This document shows, one piece after another, positions 1-13,422 of a DNA stretch of 64,000 nt. Source of the stretch: Pseudomonas oligotrophica (GTDB lineage Bacteria > Pseudomonadota > Gammaproteobacteria > Pseudomonadales > Pseudomonadaceae); assembly GCF_021726475.1 (NCBI RefSeq), contig NZ_JAKJRU010000002.1:186001-250000 (forward strand), written 5' to 3'. How positions within the stretch are numbered: the first letter of the stretch is position 1; every line of letters begins with the position of its first letter. Both the position numbers and the translations under genes were made by a program. The notes beneath the pieces are model-generated. The model had not been told where the DNA came from. It did not search any database and saw only the letters and a program-made list of their open reading frames with translations.

Positions 1-257
1 ACCAGGGCTTCCTTGGGGATGCCGGTGTCCTCGATGACGTCGTGCAGCATCGCGGCCATCAGGCTCTGATGGTCCATGTGCATGTCGGCGAGGATGTTGG
101 CTACCGCGAGGGGGTGAGTGACGTAGGCTTCGCCACTGCGCCGGCGCTGGCCGTCATGGGCCTGCTCGGCATAGAAGTAGGCGCGGCGGACCAGGTTGAC
201 CTGGTCCGGGCCGAGGTAGGTCGACAGGCGATCGGCAAGTGCGTCTATGGCTGGCAA
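1..257 (-). CDS. spoT: Bifunctional (p)ppGpp synthetase/hydrolase SpoT, N-terminal part
   Basis: Makes and mainly degrades the alarmone (p)ppGpp in the stringent response. Only the first 85 codons are present; the gene runs off the left edge. The visible part is the start of the HD hydrolase domain: the basic RRRSGEAYVTHP stretch with His48, followed by the metal-binding LHD at residues 71-73 and the downstream EDTG motif. I place the start at a TTG (base 257) because GAGGAG lies seven bases upstream and the protein then begins as pseudomonad SpoT does (PAIDALADRL). No in-frame ATG sits near this point. It lies 59 bases downstream of rpoZ on the same strand, the usual rpoZ-spoT arrangement, so the two are probably cotranscribed. 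Confidence 0.93.
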   Translation of the reverse strand, partial: MPAIDALADRLSTYLGPDQVNLVRRAYFYAEQAHDGQRRRSGEAYVTHPLAVANILADMHMDHQSLMAAMLHDVIEDTGIPKEAL

Positions 258-316
258 GGCAGTGCTCCTCGCCGGCAGGCATCACATGAGGCGGCTCGAC
301 GTCGACCGGGCATTGA

Positions 317-580
317 TCAGATGGACTCGTTCGGCTCTTCCTCGTATTGGACGAAGAGCGGTTCTTCATCGACGATTTCGTCCTGGGCGATGACGTCGTA
401 GTCGACCAGGGCCGAAGCGATCTCGCGCAGGGCGACGACGGTCGGCTTGTCGTTTTCCCAGGCTACCTTCGGCTCCTTGCCGCCGGTGGCCAGCTGGCGC
501 GCGCGCTTGGTGGCCAGCATGACCAGCTCGAAGCGGTTTTCGACGTTGTCCAGGCAATCTTCAACGGTAACGCGGGCCAT
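317..580 (-). CDS. rpoZ: RNA polymerase omega subunit
   Basis: Omega subunit, which helps assemble and stabilise the beta-prime subunit of RNA polymerase and contributes to the ppGpp-binding site in proteobacteria. The 87-residue product starts [20 protein letters not shown] and contains the family's core helical segment ([12 protein letters not shown]), then an acidic C-terminal tail rich in Asp and Glu. Length is normal for the family. It sits between gmk and spoT, all on the minus strand, the classic gmk-rpoZ-spoT order, which places ppGpp enzyme and ppGpp target side by side. Confidence 0.97.
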   Translation of the reverse strand: MARVTVEDCLDNVENRFELVMLATKRARQLATGGKEPKVAWENDKPTVVALREIASALVDYDVIAQDEIVDEEPLFVQYEEEPNESI

Positions 581-706
581 GGTGTTCCTCGTGATCAGTA
601 GCGATAAGCAGGCCCGTGCGGGCGAGCGGACGGAATAGTCTAAAAAATCACCAGCTATTAGGGAAGCGGCAAAAATCCAGCGGCCGCGCGTGCCCTGGCC
701 GCTCGG

Positions 707-3503
<2,797 letters not shown>

Positions 3504-3540
3504 CCGCAGGCGCGCGCCGTGGCGACGGCGCGGGCAGCGA

Positions 3541-4320
3541 TCAGAGGCTCAGGGTCCAGTCGTAGTCGACGATCAGCGGCGCGTGCTGGGAGAAGCGCGG
3601 CTGGCGCGGCAGGCGGGCGCCGCGTACGAAGCGACGCAGACCGGGCGTGAGGATCTGGTAGTCGAAGCGCCAGCCGAGGTTGAGCATCTCGGCCTGCTCG
3701 GTATCGGGCCACCAGCTGAACAGGTCGCCCTCGCGATTGACCTCGCGCAGGGCATCGACATAGCCCATGGTGCCAAATACCTCGTCCAGCCAGGCGCGCT
3801 CGGGGGCGAGGAAGCCGGGGCTCTGCTGGCAGTCGCGCCAGTTCTTCACGTCGAGCTTCTGGTGGGCGACGTACAGCGAACTGCAGTACAGGTACTCGCG
3901 GCGCTTGCGGCGCTGCTTGTCCAGGTAGTGGCCGAAGTCGTCCATGAACTTGAATTTCTGGTTCAGGTTGGCGTCGCCGCCCTGGCCCGAGGGCAGCAGC
4001 AGGCTGGCGATGCTGACCTTGTCGAAGTCGGCCTGCAGATAGCGTCCGTAGCGGTCGGCTGTCTCGAAGCCGAGGCCGGTGATCACGGCCTTCGGTTGCA
4101 GTCGCGAATAGAGCGCGACGCCGCCCTGCTCGGGAATCTCGGCATCGCAGCAATAGAGGAAGTAGCCGTCCAGCTGGTAGGCCGGGTCGTCGAGTTCCAC
4201 AACGGAGGCGCGGGTATCCTGCAGACAGATGACATCGGCATTCTGCGCCTGCAACCAGCTGAGCAAGCCTCGCTGCGCTGCGGCTTGAATGCCATTCACG
4301 TTGACGCTGATGATCCGCAT
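3541..4320 (-). CDS. crc: Catabolite repression control protein Crc
   Basis: Global carbon-catabolite regulator of pseudomonads. It has an exonuclease III/APE1-type fold but acts with Hfq on A-rich (AAnAAnAA) sequences near ribosome-binding sites to block translation; the small RNA CrcZ relieves this. The 259-residue protein begins MRIISVNVNGIQAAAQRG, carries the VICLQDTRA segment and ends with DYDWTLSL, as expected for Crc. It is divergent from pyrE, as in P. aeruginosa. Sequences resembling Crc/Hfq targets are seen in this window upstream of the genes starting at 15182, 18115 and 28203. Confidence 0.95.
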   Translation of the reverse strand: MRIISVNVNGIQAAAQRGLLSWLQAQNADVICLQDTRASVVELDDPAYQLDGYFLYCCDAEIPEQGGVALYSRLQPKAVITGLGFETADRYGRYLQADFDKVSIASLLLPSGQGGDANLNQKFKFMDDFGHYLDKQRRKRREYLYCSSLYVAHQKLDVKNWRDCQQSPGFLAPERAWLDEVFGTMGYVDALREVNREGDLFSWWPDTEQAEMLNLGWRFDYQILTPGLRRFVRGARLPRQPRFSQHAPLIVDYDWTLSL

Positions 4321-4404
4321 AAATGGCCCCTAAAAACACGTCCGTGTATGATAACCCAACCTTTTCGCAATTAGCTAAATCGCTGTTTCCGGGGCTTTTC
4401 CTAC

Positions 4405-5049
4405 ATGCAGGCGTACCAGCGCGAGTTCATCAGTTTCGCCATCGAGCGCGGGGTTCTGCGCTTTGGTCAGTTCACCCTGAAGTCCGGGCGCACCAGTCCG
4501 TATTTCTTCAATGCCGGCCTGTTCAATACCGGCAAGGCGCTGGCGCAGCTCGGCCGCTTCTACGCTGCCGCGGTCGCCGACAGCGGGATCGAGTTCGATG
4601 TCATCTTCGGCCCGGCCTATAAGGGCATTCCCCTGGCCTCGGCCACGGCGATCGCGCTGGCCGAGCAGCACCAGCGCGACCTGCCCTGGTGCTTCAATCG
4701 CAAGGAAGCCAAGGACCATGGCGAAGGCGGCACGCTGGTCGGCGCGCCGCTGGACGGTCGCGTGCTGATCGTCGATGACGTGATCACCGCCGGCACCGCG
4801 ATCCGCGAGGTGATGCAGATCATCCAGGGCCAGGACAGCGCCCAGGCGGCGGGCGTGCTGATCGCCCTCGATCGCCAGGAGCGTGGCCAGGGCGAACTGT
4901 CGGCGATCCAGGAAGTGGAGCGCGACTACGCGATGCCGGTGGTCAGTATTGTGTCGCTGTCGCAGGTTCTCGAGTATCTGGCTGGCGATAATCAGCTCAA
5001 ACAACATCTGCCGGCGGTGGAGGCCTACCGCGCGCAGTACGGGATCTGA
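4405..5049 (+). CDS. pyrE: Orotate phosphoribosyltransferase
   Basis: Converts orotate and PRPP to orotidine 5'-phosphate in pyrimidine biosynthesis. The 214-residue protein shows the orotate-binding [13 protein letters not shown] segment (24-36), the flexible catalytic loop with [12 protein letters not shown] (98-109), and the PRPP-binding motif [13 protein letters not shown] (121-133). Length is standard. It is divergent from crc across an 84-base AT-richer gap that must hold both promoters, and is followed 17 bases later by a DUF4124 gene. Confidence 0.97.
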   Translation: MQAYQREFISFAIERGVLRFGQFTLKSGRTSPYFFNAGLFNTGKALAQLGRFYAAAVADSGIEFDVIFGPAYKGIPLASATAIALAEQHQRDLPWCFNRKEAKDHGEGGTLVGAPLDGRVLIVDDVITAGTAIREVMQIIQGQDSAQAAGVLIALDRQERGQGELSAIQEVERDYAMPVVSIVSLSQVLEYLAGDNQLKQHLPAVEAYRAQYGI

Positions 5050-5066
5050 CCTTCAGGAACTGCTCC

Positions 5067-5660
5067 ATGCCGATGCCGCGCGTCGCCTCTGCCGCACTCT
5101 GCACAGCGCTCCTCCTCCTCGCCGTCGGCGATGCCTGTGCCGAGCTGTATCGCTACACCGACGAGCGTGGGGTGATGGTGCTCGATCGCCAGGGCGTGCC
5201 GCCGCAGCACGTCGGCCGCGGCTACCAGGTGCTCAACGAGCAGGGGCGGGTGATCCAGGTGGTGCCGCCGGCGCCCACCGCGGCGCAGCGCCAGCGCCTG
5301 CTCGAGCAGCAGCAGCGTGCCGCGGCGGATGCGCGGCTGCTGCGGCTCTATGCCAGCGTCGAGGATGTCGAGCGCGCCAGCAAGCGCAAGCTGGCGGAGC
5401 TGGAAAGCCTGATCGGCATCGTGCGCGGCAACCTGCAGGCGCTGCGCAAGCAGCAGGCCGGCCTGCGCCAGCAGGCGGCGAGCCATGAGCGGGCCGGTCG
5501 GGGCGTGCCGGACAACCTGCTGACGCAGATCGCCAACCTGGAACAGGAAGAGGCCGGGCTGCAGCGCGACCTGCAGCGCCACGAGGCCAGCCGCCGAGAG
5601 GCGGAGGCGGCGTTCGGCGAGGAGCGCCGGCGCATTGCCGAGTTGCTCGGCGAGCGCTGA
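5067..5660 (+). CDS. DUF4124 domain exported protein
   Basis: Exported protein of unknown function, 197 residues. Residues 1-25 are a signal peptide ending DACA, followed by the DUF4124 hallmark ELYRYTDERGVMVLDRQGVPP. From about residue 75 to the C-terminus the protein is rich in Glu, Gln, Arg and Leu and reads as a long coiled coil with repeated LE/RR patterns. It lies 17 bases downstream of pyrE and is probably cotranscribed. DUF4124 proteins are common in the periplasm of gammaproteobacteria; their role is not known to me. Confidence 0.82.
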   Translation: MPMPRVASAALCTALLLLAVGDACAELYRYTDERGVMVLDRQGVPPQHVGRGYQVLNEQGRVIQVVPPAPTAAQRQRLLEQQQRAAADARLLRLYASVEDVERASKRKLAELESLIGIVRGNLQALRKQQAGLRQQAASHERAGRGVPDNLLTQIANLEQEEAGLQRDLQRHEASRREAEAAFGEERRRIAELLGER

Positions 5661-5822
5661 GCCGCCTGCGGCTTCGCCGCGGCCGAAATCTTGATCACAC
5701 GCAGCTATACCCGGGGCGGTAACAAACAAGCCGCTCTGGATCAATGCTTTTAAGGTATGGGTGAGTATTCGACTCCGGGCCTGTACCTTTCGCCGCGAAT
5801 TTTTCGACGGTGAGATGATCGC

Positions 5823-7298
5823 ATGAAAGATAGCGACCTAAGCAGTTACCGGGAGCGCCACAGACCGCAGTCCGAGTTCACCTCGCGCAGTGACTATCTG
5901 GAGCATGAGCTGCAAATCATGGCGCCGCGACGCTGGCGTCCGAACCTCCCATTTCGCGATTACCGCTTCGAGATCGAGGACTGGGTGCCGGCCATGGCGG
6001 CCACCATCGGCAAGATCGTGATGGTCGCCGCGGTGGTGGCGGCCTTCGCCGGGCCGCTGGGGCTGTCCAACGACTTCGTCATCGAGAACGTGCGCTTCGA
6101 GATGCTGATCGCGGCGATCCTCTTCGTCGTGCTGTTCTCCGGTTTCCTCAATCCGACCGCCAACCTGGCCGGCACCCATGGCCCGCTGATCCCGCTGATC
6201 CCGCTGATCGTGGCCTCGGGCGGGCATCCCATGGCGCTCGGCCTGATGGTCGGCGTGCTGGGATTCGCGCTGGGAATGTCCAAGGGCGGCAGTCTGCTGG
6301 CAAAACTCACCAGTGATGGCGTGTGCGGCGGCCTGCTGCTCTACCTCGGCTTCATCGGCGTGTCGTCGCAGATCCAGAAGCTGTTCGCCTGGGCCAACGG
6401 CTTCGACATGGGCTACATCGCCTTCGTGGTGGTGCTGTCGACCATCGTCATGTACGCCTACCTCGAGCACATCCGCATGCGCTGGCTGGCGATTCCGCTG
6501 GGCTCGGTGCTGGCGGCGGTGATCGCCTTCGCGCTCGGTGCGCCGTTCGAGTTTTCCACCGAGCCGGGCATTCCCAACCTCAACCCGGCCTACTGGTGGG
6601 GCGAGAGCAGCGGCTGGCAGCTCGGCCTGCCGGAACTGCACCACTTCGTCGCCGTTGCGCCGTTCGCGGTGCTCGCCGTGGCGATGTGGTCGCCGGACTT
6701 CCTCGGTCATCGCGTGTTCCAGCAGTTGAACTACCCGCCGCGCACGGACAAGGTGCTGATGAACATCGACGACACCATGTGCGTCGCCGCGGCGCGCCAG
6801 GCCGTGGGCACGGCCCTGGGGGGCGGCAACCTGGCCTCGTCCTGGGGTACCTACATGGTGCCGGCGGCGATCGCCAAGCGGCCGATCCCGGCGGGCGCGG
6901 TGCTGACCGGCCTGCTCTGCGTGGTGGCGGCGATCCTCGGCTACCCGATGGACCTGGCGGTGTGGCCGCCGGTGCTCTCCGTGGCCTTGCTGGTAGGGGT
7001 GTACCTGCCGCTGCTCGAGGCCGGCATGCAGATGACCCGCGAAGGCAAGACCTCGCAGTCGGCGGCGATCGTGGTGTTCTCCTCGGCACTGGTCAACCCG
7101 GTGTTCGGCTGGTCGCTGACCGTGCTGCTCGACAACCTCGGGCTGATCGGCGACAAGGAGCGCGGCCAGAGCCTGAGCCACATGCACCGCTGGGTGATCC
7201 CGTCGATCGTGTTCATCCTGCTCTGCGCGGTGATGCTCGGCGTCGGCATGTTCCCGGGGATCCCGGCGATGTTCGAGTCGTTCCGCGTCGACCACTGA
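5823..7298 (+). CDS. DUF3360 family multi-pass permease (SulP/xanthine-permease-like fold)
   Basis: Putative inner-membrane transporter of 491 residues. The N-terminus (YRERHRPQSEFTSRSDYLEHELQIM, described in parts) and the following PFRDYRFEIEDWVPA match my memory of the DUF3360 family, known mostly from Vibrio and other marine bacteria. About 11-12 hydrophobic segments follow, with NPTANLAGTHGPLIPLIP and SGGHPMALGLM resembling the helix-break regions of SulP/NCS2-type carriers, and a conserved IDDTMCVAAARQAVG segment. The substrate is unknown. It stands alone between the pyrE unit and a terminator shared with argB. The start is the ATG at 5823 after a weak GGTGAG. Confidence 0.75.
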   Translation: MKDSDLSSYRERHRPQSEFTSRSDYLEHELQIMAPRRWRPNLPFRDYRFEIEDWVPAMAATIGKIVMVAAVVAAFAGPLGLSNDFVIENVRFEMLIAAILFVVLFSGFLNPTANLAGTHGPLIPLIPLIVASGGHPMALGLMVGVLGFALGMSKGGSLLAKLTSDGVCGGLLLYLGFIGVSSQIQKLFAWANGFDMGYIAFVVVLSTIVMYAYLEHIRMRWLAIPLGSVLAAVIAFALGAPFEFSTEPGIPNLNPAYWWGESSGWQLGLPELHHFVAVAPFAVLAVAMWSPDFLGHRVFQQLNYPPRTDKVLMNIDDTMCVAAARQAVGTALGGGNLASSWGTYMVPAAIAKRPIPAGAVLTGLLCVVAAILGYPMDLAVWPPVLSVALLVGVYLPLLEAGMQMTREGKTSQSAAIVVFSSALVNPVFGWSLTVLLDNLGLIGDKERGQSLSHMHRWVIPSIVFILLCAVMLGVGMFPGIPAMFESFRVDH

Positions 7299-7310
7299 CG
7301 CGACGGGACA

Positions 7311-7340
7311 AAAAAAGGGGAGCCGGTTGGCTCCCCTTTT
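7311..7340. terminator. Bidirectional intrinsic terminator between the DUF3360 gene and argB
   Basis: Perfect inverted repeat with stem AAAAGGGGAGCC, loop GGTT-like centre and GGCTCCCCTTTT, flanked by an A-run on the left and T-run on the right. This gives a strong hairpin plus U-tract for both convergent genes. Confidence 0.9.
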
Positions 7341-7354
7341 CGTTTGCTTGGCGA

Positions 7355-8272
<918 letters not shown>

Positions 8273-10840
8273 TCAGAACGGCAGTTTCAGGTCGGGCGCA
8301 ACGCGCTGCAGCTGTTCGTGGAAGACCGCCTGGATGCGGCTGAGCTCTTCCTCGCTGTCGGCCTCGAAGCGCAGCACCAGCACCGGGGTGGTGTTGGAGG
8401 CGCGAACCAGGCCCCAGCCCTTGGGATAGTCGACCCGCACCCCGTCGAGGGTGGTCAGGTTGGCCTCGCCCCACTGGGCGTCGCGTTGCAGGGCGTCAAT
8501 GATGGTGAATTTGCTTTCCTCTGTCACCGTGATGTTGATCTCCGGGGTGGAGACATCGCAGGGGAAGGCGGCGAACACCTGTTCGGCGTCGCGCTTGTCC
8601 TGGCTGAGGATCTCCAGCAGGCGGGCGGCGCTGTAGATGCCGTCGTCGAAGCCGAACCAGCGCTCCTTGAAGAAGATGTGGCCGCTCATCTCGCCGGCCA
8701 GCAGCGCGCCGGATTCCTTCATCTTCTTCTTGATCAGCGAGTGGCCGGTCTTGTACATCACCGGGCGGCCGCCGTAGCCGCTGATCAGCGGGGTCAGGCG
8801 GCGGGTGCACTTGACGTCGAAGATGATGTCGGCGCCCGGGTTGCGCGCCACCACGTCCTTGGCGAAGAGCATCAGCAGGCGGTCGGGATAGATCAGCGTG
8901 CCGGCGTTGGTCACCACGCCGACGCGGTCGCCGTCGCCGTCGAAGGCCAGGCCCAGGTCGGCCTTCTCCGCCTTTACCCGGGCGATCAGGTCGACCAGGT
9001 TCTCCGGCTTGCCCGGGTCCGGGTGGTGGTTGGGGAAGTTGCCGTCGACCTCGCAGTACAGCGGGATCACCTCGCAGCCCAGGGCCTCGATCAGGCGCGG
9101 GGCGATTACGCCGGCGACGCCGTTGCCGCAGTCGACCACCACCTTCATCCGGCGGGCCATGGCGATGTCGCCACGGATCTGCTCGAAATAGCGGTCCAGC
9201 ACGTCGACCGGCTCGACACGGCCGACGCCCTCGCTCAGCTCGCCGGTCTCGATACGCTCGCGCAGCCGCTGGATCTGCTCGTTGGCCAGGGTGTCGCCGG
9301 CGATGACGATCTTGAAGCCGTTGTAGTCCGGCGGATTGTGGCTGCCGGTGAGCATCACCCCGGACTTGCCGGCGAGGATGTTGGCCGCGTAGTAGAGCAC
9401 CGGCGTCGGCACCATGCCGACATCGCTGACCGTGCAGCCGCTGTCGACCAGGCCGTGGATCAGGTGCTGGACCAGTTCCGGGCCGGACAAGCGACCGTCG
9501 CGGCCGACCGATACGTTGGGTTCGCCCTTGGCGAGGCTCTCCGCACCCACCGCACGGCCGACCCAGTAGGCGGTCTCGTTGGTCAGGCTGTCGCCGACCA
9601 CGCCGCGGATGTCGTAGGCGCGGAAGATGCTCGCGGGCAGGGTCGGGGCTTTGGCGCTGTTCATTGCGTTCTCTCGCTCCTTGATGTCGAGGCCGAAGGG
9701 GTCCTGGTCCTCGTCGAGAATGTCGATGTCGAGAATGTCGGTGGCCGGCAGGCGCGGATCGACGAACTCGCTGGATGTGCTGCGCTTCGCGGCGGGAGCC
9801 GCGACTGCGACCTTGCTGGCGCCGGCCGAAGCGGCCTGGCGATTCGGCAGCCGGGCCATGTTCCGGGCCAGCGCATCGAGCGCCGGCAGGCTCAAGGTCG
9901 GTAGTTGGATGACCTTGCCATTGGAGAGTTCCTGCAGCAGCCGGCCGATTTGCAGCACGTCCTGACGCAGGCGCCGTTGCTGGCCGCCGAGCACCAGCTG
10001 CAGGCCGAGCAGCGCGCCGGCCAGCGCCAGCACGGCCGCGGCCGCCAGCAGCAGGGCCGGCACGCCGGCGGCGGGCGCAGGCTGGAAGCGCAGGCTCCAG
10101 TTCGGGTGGCTGCTGGCCAGGCTGAGCGCCGGGGCTGTGCCGCTGCCTTCGCCGGCCAGGACCTGCGCCGCGCTGCCGCCGAACTGCTGCACGATCTGCA
10201 GCTGCCCGGCGTCGGCCGGCAGCTGCGGCAGGGTGCCGAGCACGCGGTTCAGCTCGACCACGCGCAGCAGCGTGCCTTGCAGCGGCTGCTGCGGATCGGC
10301 TTGCACGGGTGCGACGCTGTACACCAACCAGCGCTCGCCGACCTTGTAGGCCTCCGGCGCCGGCGCCTTGCCGTTCTCGGCGCGCTGCAGCAGGTCGAGC
10401 GCGGCGAAGTTCATCGGCCCCGGGCGGCTGCTGTCCGGCCTGGCCTGGCCGCGCCGGTGCAGATGCACGTCGACCACCCCGGAAGGGGCGCGCAGGCTGC
10501 GCTCGGTGGCCTCGATATGCGCGGCATCGCCGCTGGCCAGCGCCGCGAGTACCGCCGGGCTGGCGGCGGCGCTCTGGGTGTCGGCGGCGAGCTGGCGCAG
10601 CGCCTGGTCGAGGGCGCTGACCTGGCTCTCGCCCCAGGCGCGGGCCAGGTTGCGTTGTTGCTCGGCGCTGTCGCGCTGCAGGCCGAGCCAGAGCACGGCG
10701 GCAGCGGCGACTACGCCGAGCAGGGCGACGGCCGCGCCCGGCAGCAGTGCGGCGAGGCTCGATTCGCGGCGGGGCGCGGTCTGTGGCTGGGCCGGATTCA
10801 GTACGCCTGAGTCCTTGGCATTGCGCTTGAAGAGTGGCAT
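8273..10840 (-). CDS. algC: Phosphomannomutase/phosphoglucomutase AlgC, long form
   Basis: Interconverts mannose and glucose 1- and 6-phosphates, feeding alginate, lipopolysaccharide and other polysaccharides. The frame encodes 855 residues. Residues 393-855 (from the ATG at 9664) are the classical 463-residue AlgC: catalytic Ser in TGSHNPPDYNG (Ser108 of the short form, 500 here), metal-binding DGDGDR near 242-247 of the short form, and the sugar-binding GEMSGH. The extra 392 residues hold membrane segments at about 35-53 and 262-285 around an exported region, then a linker. A good GAGGAG before the 10840 ATG supports translation of the long form. Which form is made is not decided by the sequence. 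Confidence 0.93.
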   Translation of the reverse strand: MPLFKRNAKDSGVLNPAQPQTAPRRESSLAALLPGAAVALLGVVAAAAVLWLGLQRDSAEQQRNLARAWGESQVSALDQALRQLAADTQSAAASPAVLAALASGDAAHIEATERSLRAPSGVVDVHLHRRGQARPDSSRPGPMNFAALDLLQRAENGKAPAPEAYKVGERWLVYSVAPVQADPQQPLQGTLLRVVELNRVLGTLPQLPADAGQLQIVQQFGGSAAQVLAGEGSGTAPALSLASSHPNWSLRFQPAPAAGVPALLLAAAAVLALAGALLGLQLVLGGQQRRLRQDVLQIGRLLQELSNGKVIQLPTLSLPALDALARNMARLPNRQAASAGASKVAVAAPAAKRSTSSEFVDPRLPATDILDIDILDEDQDPFGLDIKERENAMNSAKAPTLPASIFRAYDIRGVVGDSLTNETAYWVGRAVGAESLAKGEPNVSVGRDGRLSGPELVQHLIHGLVDSGCTVSDVGMVPTPVLYYAANILAGKSGVMLTGSHNPPDYNGFKIVIAGDTLANEQIQRLRERIETGELSEGVGRVEPVDVLDRYFEQIRGDIAMARRMKVVVDCGNGVAGVIAPRLIEALGCEVIPLYCEVDGNFPNHHPDPGKPENLVDLIARVKAEKADLGLAFDGDGDRVGVVTNAGTLIYPDRLLMLFAKDVVARNPGADIIFDVKCTRRLTPLISGYGGRPVMYKTGHSLIKKKMKESGALLAGEMSGHIFFKERWFGFDDGIYSAARLLEILSQDKRDAEQVFAAFPCDVSTPEINITVTEESKFTIIDALQRDAQWGEANLTTLDGVRVDYPKGWGLVRASNTTPVLVLRFEADSEEELSRIQAVFHEQLQRVAPDLKLPF

Positions 10841-10890
10841 GGGGCTCCTCGGTTTCGTCCTGAAAGTTTGCGGCCTGCGGGTGTCGTTGC

Positions 10891-11346
10891 TCAGCGCGTG
10901 CCGGAGTGCCCGAAGCCGCCGGCGCCGCGGCTGCTGTCGTCGAACTGTTCGACCAGCTCGAACTGCGCCTGGATCACCGGCACCAGCACCAGCTGCGCGA
11001 TGCGCTCGCCGACGGCGATTTCGAAGGCCTGCTGCCCGCGGTTCCAGCAGGACACCATCAGCTCGCCCTGGTAGTCGGAGTCGATCAGCCCGACCAGGTT
11101 GCCGAGCACGATGCCGTGCTTGTGGCCCAGGCCCGAGCGCGGAAGGATCAGCGCGGCCAGCGTCGGGTCGCCGATGTGGATCGACAGGCCGGTCGGAATC
11201 AGCAGCGTCTGCCCGGGCTCGAGGGTGGTGGACTGCTGCAGCATGGCGCGCAGGTCGAGGCCGGCCGAGCCGGGCGTCGCGTATTCGGGCAGCGGGAAGT
11301 CGCGGCCCAGGCGGGGGTCGAGGATCTTGGCTTGAAGCTTGTGCAT
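10891..11346 (-). CDS. dut: dUTP diphosphatase
   Basis: Hydrolyses dUTP to dUMP, keeping uracil out of DNA and supplying thymidylate synthesis. The 151-residue trimeric-type enzyme has all motifs: AGLDLRA (28-34), PRSGLG (69-74), [11 protein letters not shown] (87-97), GERIAQLV (113-120) and the C-terminal arm [10 protein letters not shown] (140-149). It follows coaBC by 49 bases and precedes algC by 50 on the same strand, as in P. aeruginosa. Confidence 0.97.
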   Translation of the reverse strand: MHKLQAKILDPRLGRDFPLPEYATPGSAGLDLRAMLQQSTTLEPGQTLLIPTGLSIHIGDPTLAALILPRSGLGHKHGIVLGNLVGLIDSDYQGELMVSCWNRGQQAFEIAVGERIAQLVLVPVIQAQFELVEQFDDSSRGAGGFGHSGTR

Positions 11347-11395
11347 GTCGGGGCCTGTGGGTTCGTGGGGCGCGGCGTGCCGCGCTGCAAGGGCG

Positions 11396-12604
11396 TTATG
11401 CCTGCCGGTAGCGGTCGGCGATGAAGGCCACCAGCGTGCGCGCGATGTGCCCCTTGCTGGCCTGGGCGAAGCGGGTCACCTGCTGCTGGCGATCGATCAC
11501 GCTGACCGCGTTCTCCTCGCTGTTGAAGCCGATGCTCGGGTTGGCCACGTCGTTGGCGACGATCAGGTCGAGGTTCTTGTCGCGCAGCTTGCGGCTGGCG
11601 TACTCGAGCAGGTTCTCGGTCTCGGCGGCGAAGCCCACGCAGAACGGCCGGTCGGCGCGCGCGGCGAGGGTGGCGAGGATGTCCGGGTTGCGTACCATCT
11701 GCAGCAGCAGGCCGTCGCCGGAGTTGGGGTCCTTCTTCAACTTGTGCGGCGCGACCACTTCGGGGCGGTAGTCGGCCACCGCGGCGGCAGCGATCAGCAG
11801 GTCGCAGGGCATCGCCGCTTCGCAGGCGGCGAGCATGTCGCGGGCGCTGACCACGTCGACGCGCTGCACCCGGTCGGGGGTGGGCAGGAACACCGGGCCG
11901 GTGACCAGGGTGACCCGGGCGCCCGCCTCGGCAGCGGCCTCGGCCAGGGCGAAGCCCATCTTGCCGGAGCTGTGGTTGGTGATGTAGCGCACCGGGTCGA
12001 TGTTTTCCTGGGTGGGACCGGCGGTGATCAAGAGGTGCAGGCCGGTCAGCAGGCCGCTTTCGAAGCAGTCGGCGGCGGCCTGCGCCAGCTGCTCGGCCTC
12101 GAGCATGCGGCCGAGGCCGACATCCCCGCAGGCCTGGCTGCCCGAGGCCGGGCCGAACAGGCGGATGCCGCGCTCGAGCAGCAGCTCGCGGTTGGCCTGG
12201 GTCGCCGGGTCGGCCCACATCGCCTGGTTCATCGCCGGGGCGAGGGCGACCGGCGCCTTGGTCGCCAGCACTAGGGTGGTCAGCAGGTCGTTGGCCACGC
12301 CCTGGGCCAGGCGCGCCATGAGGTCGGCGGTGGCCGGGGCGATCAGGACCAGATCGGCCCAGCGCGCCAGTTCGATGTGGCCCATGGCCGCTTCGGCGGC
12401 CGGGTCGAGCAGGTCCAGGTGCACCGGATGGCCGGACAGTGCCTGCAGGGTCAGCGGGGTGATGAACTCGCGCCCGCCGTGGGTCATCACCACGCGGACC
12501 TCGGCGCCGTGGTCGCGCAGACGGCGGACCAGCTCGGCGCTCTTGTAGGCGGCGATGCCGCCGCCGACGCCCAGGACGATGCGTTTACGATACAGCCGCT
12601 GCAT
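11396..12604 (-). CDS. coaBC: Bifunctional phosphopantothenoylcysteine decarboxylase/phosphopantothenate-cysteine ligase
   Basis: Carries out two successive steps of coenzyme A synthesis. Residues 1 to about 185 are the FMN-dependent CoaC domain: [11 protein letters not shown], His76 in GHIEL, the PAMN motif at 123-126 and Cys159 in the substrate flap. The CoaB ligase domain starts near 190 with [25 protein letters not shown] (given in parts) and contains the KLKKDP lysine motif. Length 402 is standard. It is divergent from radC, as in most gammaproteobacteria. Confidence 0.96.
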   Translation of the reverse strand: MQRLYRKRIVLGVGGGIAAYKSAELVRRLRDHGAEVRVVMTHGGREFITPLTLQALSGHPVHLDLLDPAAEAAMGHIELARWADLVLIAPATADLMARLAQGVANDLLTTLVLATKAPVALAPAMNQAMWADPATQANRELLLERGIRLFGPASGSQACGDVGLGRMLEAEQLAQAAADCFESGLLTGLHLLITAGPTQENIDPVRYITNHSSGKMGFALAEAAAEAGARVTLVTGPVFLPTPDRVQRVDVVSARDMLAACEAAMPCDLLIAAAAVADYRPEVVAPHKLKKDPNSGDGLLLQMVRNPDILATLAARADRPFCVGFAAETENLLEYASRKLRDKNLDLIVANDVANPSIGFNSEENAVSVIDRQQQVTRFAQASKGHIARTLVAFIADRYRQA

Positions 12605-12742
12605 AGGCCTGCCTTGTTTCTTGTAGGGGAGTGCCGGGGTGAGAACTGCGTCGAAACTGCGCGGGGCACCCCGGAAAAATGACGGGCTAAGATAGCACAG
12701 CGCCCATCACGGAATAGTGGGCCCGCTCGACAGGGAGGTGAC

Positions 12743-13417
12743 ATGAGCATACGGGACTGGCCGGCGGCGGAACGCCCGCGGGAGAAGCTGCTGCAACAGG
12801 GCGCGGCGGCGCTGTCGGATGCCGAATTGCTGGCGATCTTCCTGCGCACCGGCGTCGCCGGCAAGAGCGCGGTCGACCTGGCGCGCCAGCTGCTCGGCGA
12901 GTTCGGCGGCCTGCGTGCGCTGCTCGAGGCCGATCTTGCGCAATTCGGTGCGCACCTGGGCCTTGGCCCGGCCAAGTACGCGCAGTTGCAGGCGGTGCTG
13001 GAGATGGCCCGCCGGCACCTGGCCGAGCGGCTGCGCCGCGAATCGGCACTGGAATCGCCGCAGGCGGTGCGCGACTACCTCAAGGCGCGCCTGCGCCACG
13101 AGCCGCACGAGCTGTTCGGCTGCCTGTTCCTCGACGCCAGGCACCGCGTGCTGGCCTTCGAGGTGCTGTTCCATGGCACCATCGACGGCGCCAGCGTCTA
13201 CCCGCGGCAGGTGGTCAAGCGCGCCCTGGCGCAGAATGCGGCGGCAGTGATCCTCACCCACAACCATCCCTCCGGCGTCGCCGAACCGAGCCAGGCCGAC
13301 CGTCAGTTGACCCAGCGGCTGAAGGACGCGCTGGGGCTGGTCGACGTGCGCGTGCTCGACCACTTCATCGTCGGCGACGGCGAGCCGCTGTCGATGGCCG
13401 AGCTGGGCTGGATGTAG
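12743..13417 (+). CDS. radC: RadC family JAB-domain protein
   Basis: Member of the RadC (UPF0758) family. The old link to DNA repair is not well supported and the cellular role is open. The 224-residue protein has an N-terminal helix-hairpin-helix-like part (about 1-95) and a C-terminal JAB/MPN domain with the metal motif HNHPSG at 173-178 and Asp186, consistent with a metal-dependent hydrolase fold. It is divergent from coaBC across 138 bases and converges with a membrane protein gene six bases beyond its stop. Confidence 0.93.
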   Translation: MSIRDWPAAERPREKLLQQGAAALSDAELLAIFLRTGVAGKSAVDLARQLLGEFGGLRALLEADLAQFGAHLGLGPAKYAQLQAVLEMARRHLAERLRRESALESPQAVRDYLKARLRHEPHELFGCLFLDARHRVLAFEVLFHGTIDGASVYPRQVVKRALAQNAAAVILTHNHPSGVAEPSQADRQLTQRLKDALGLVDVRVLDHFIVGDGEPLSMAELGWM

Positions 13418-13422
13418 CGCAG

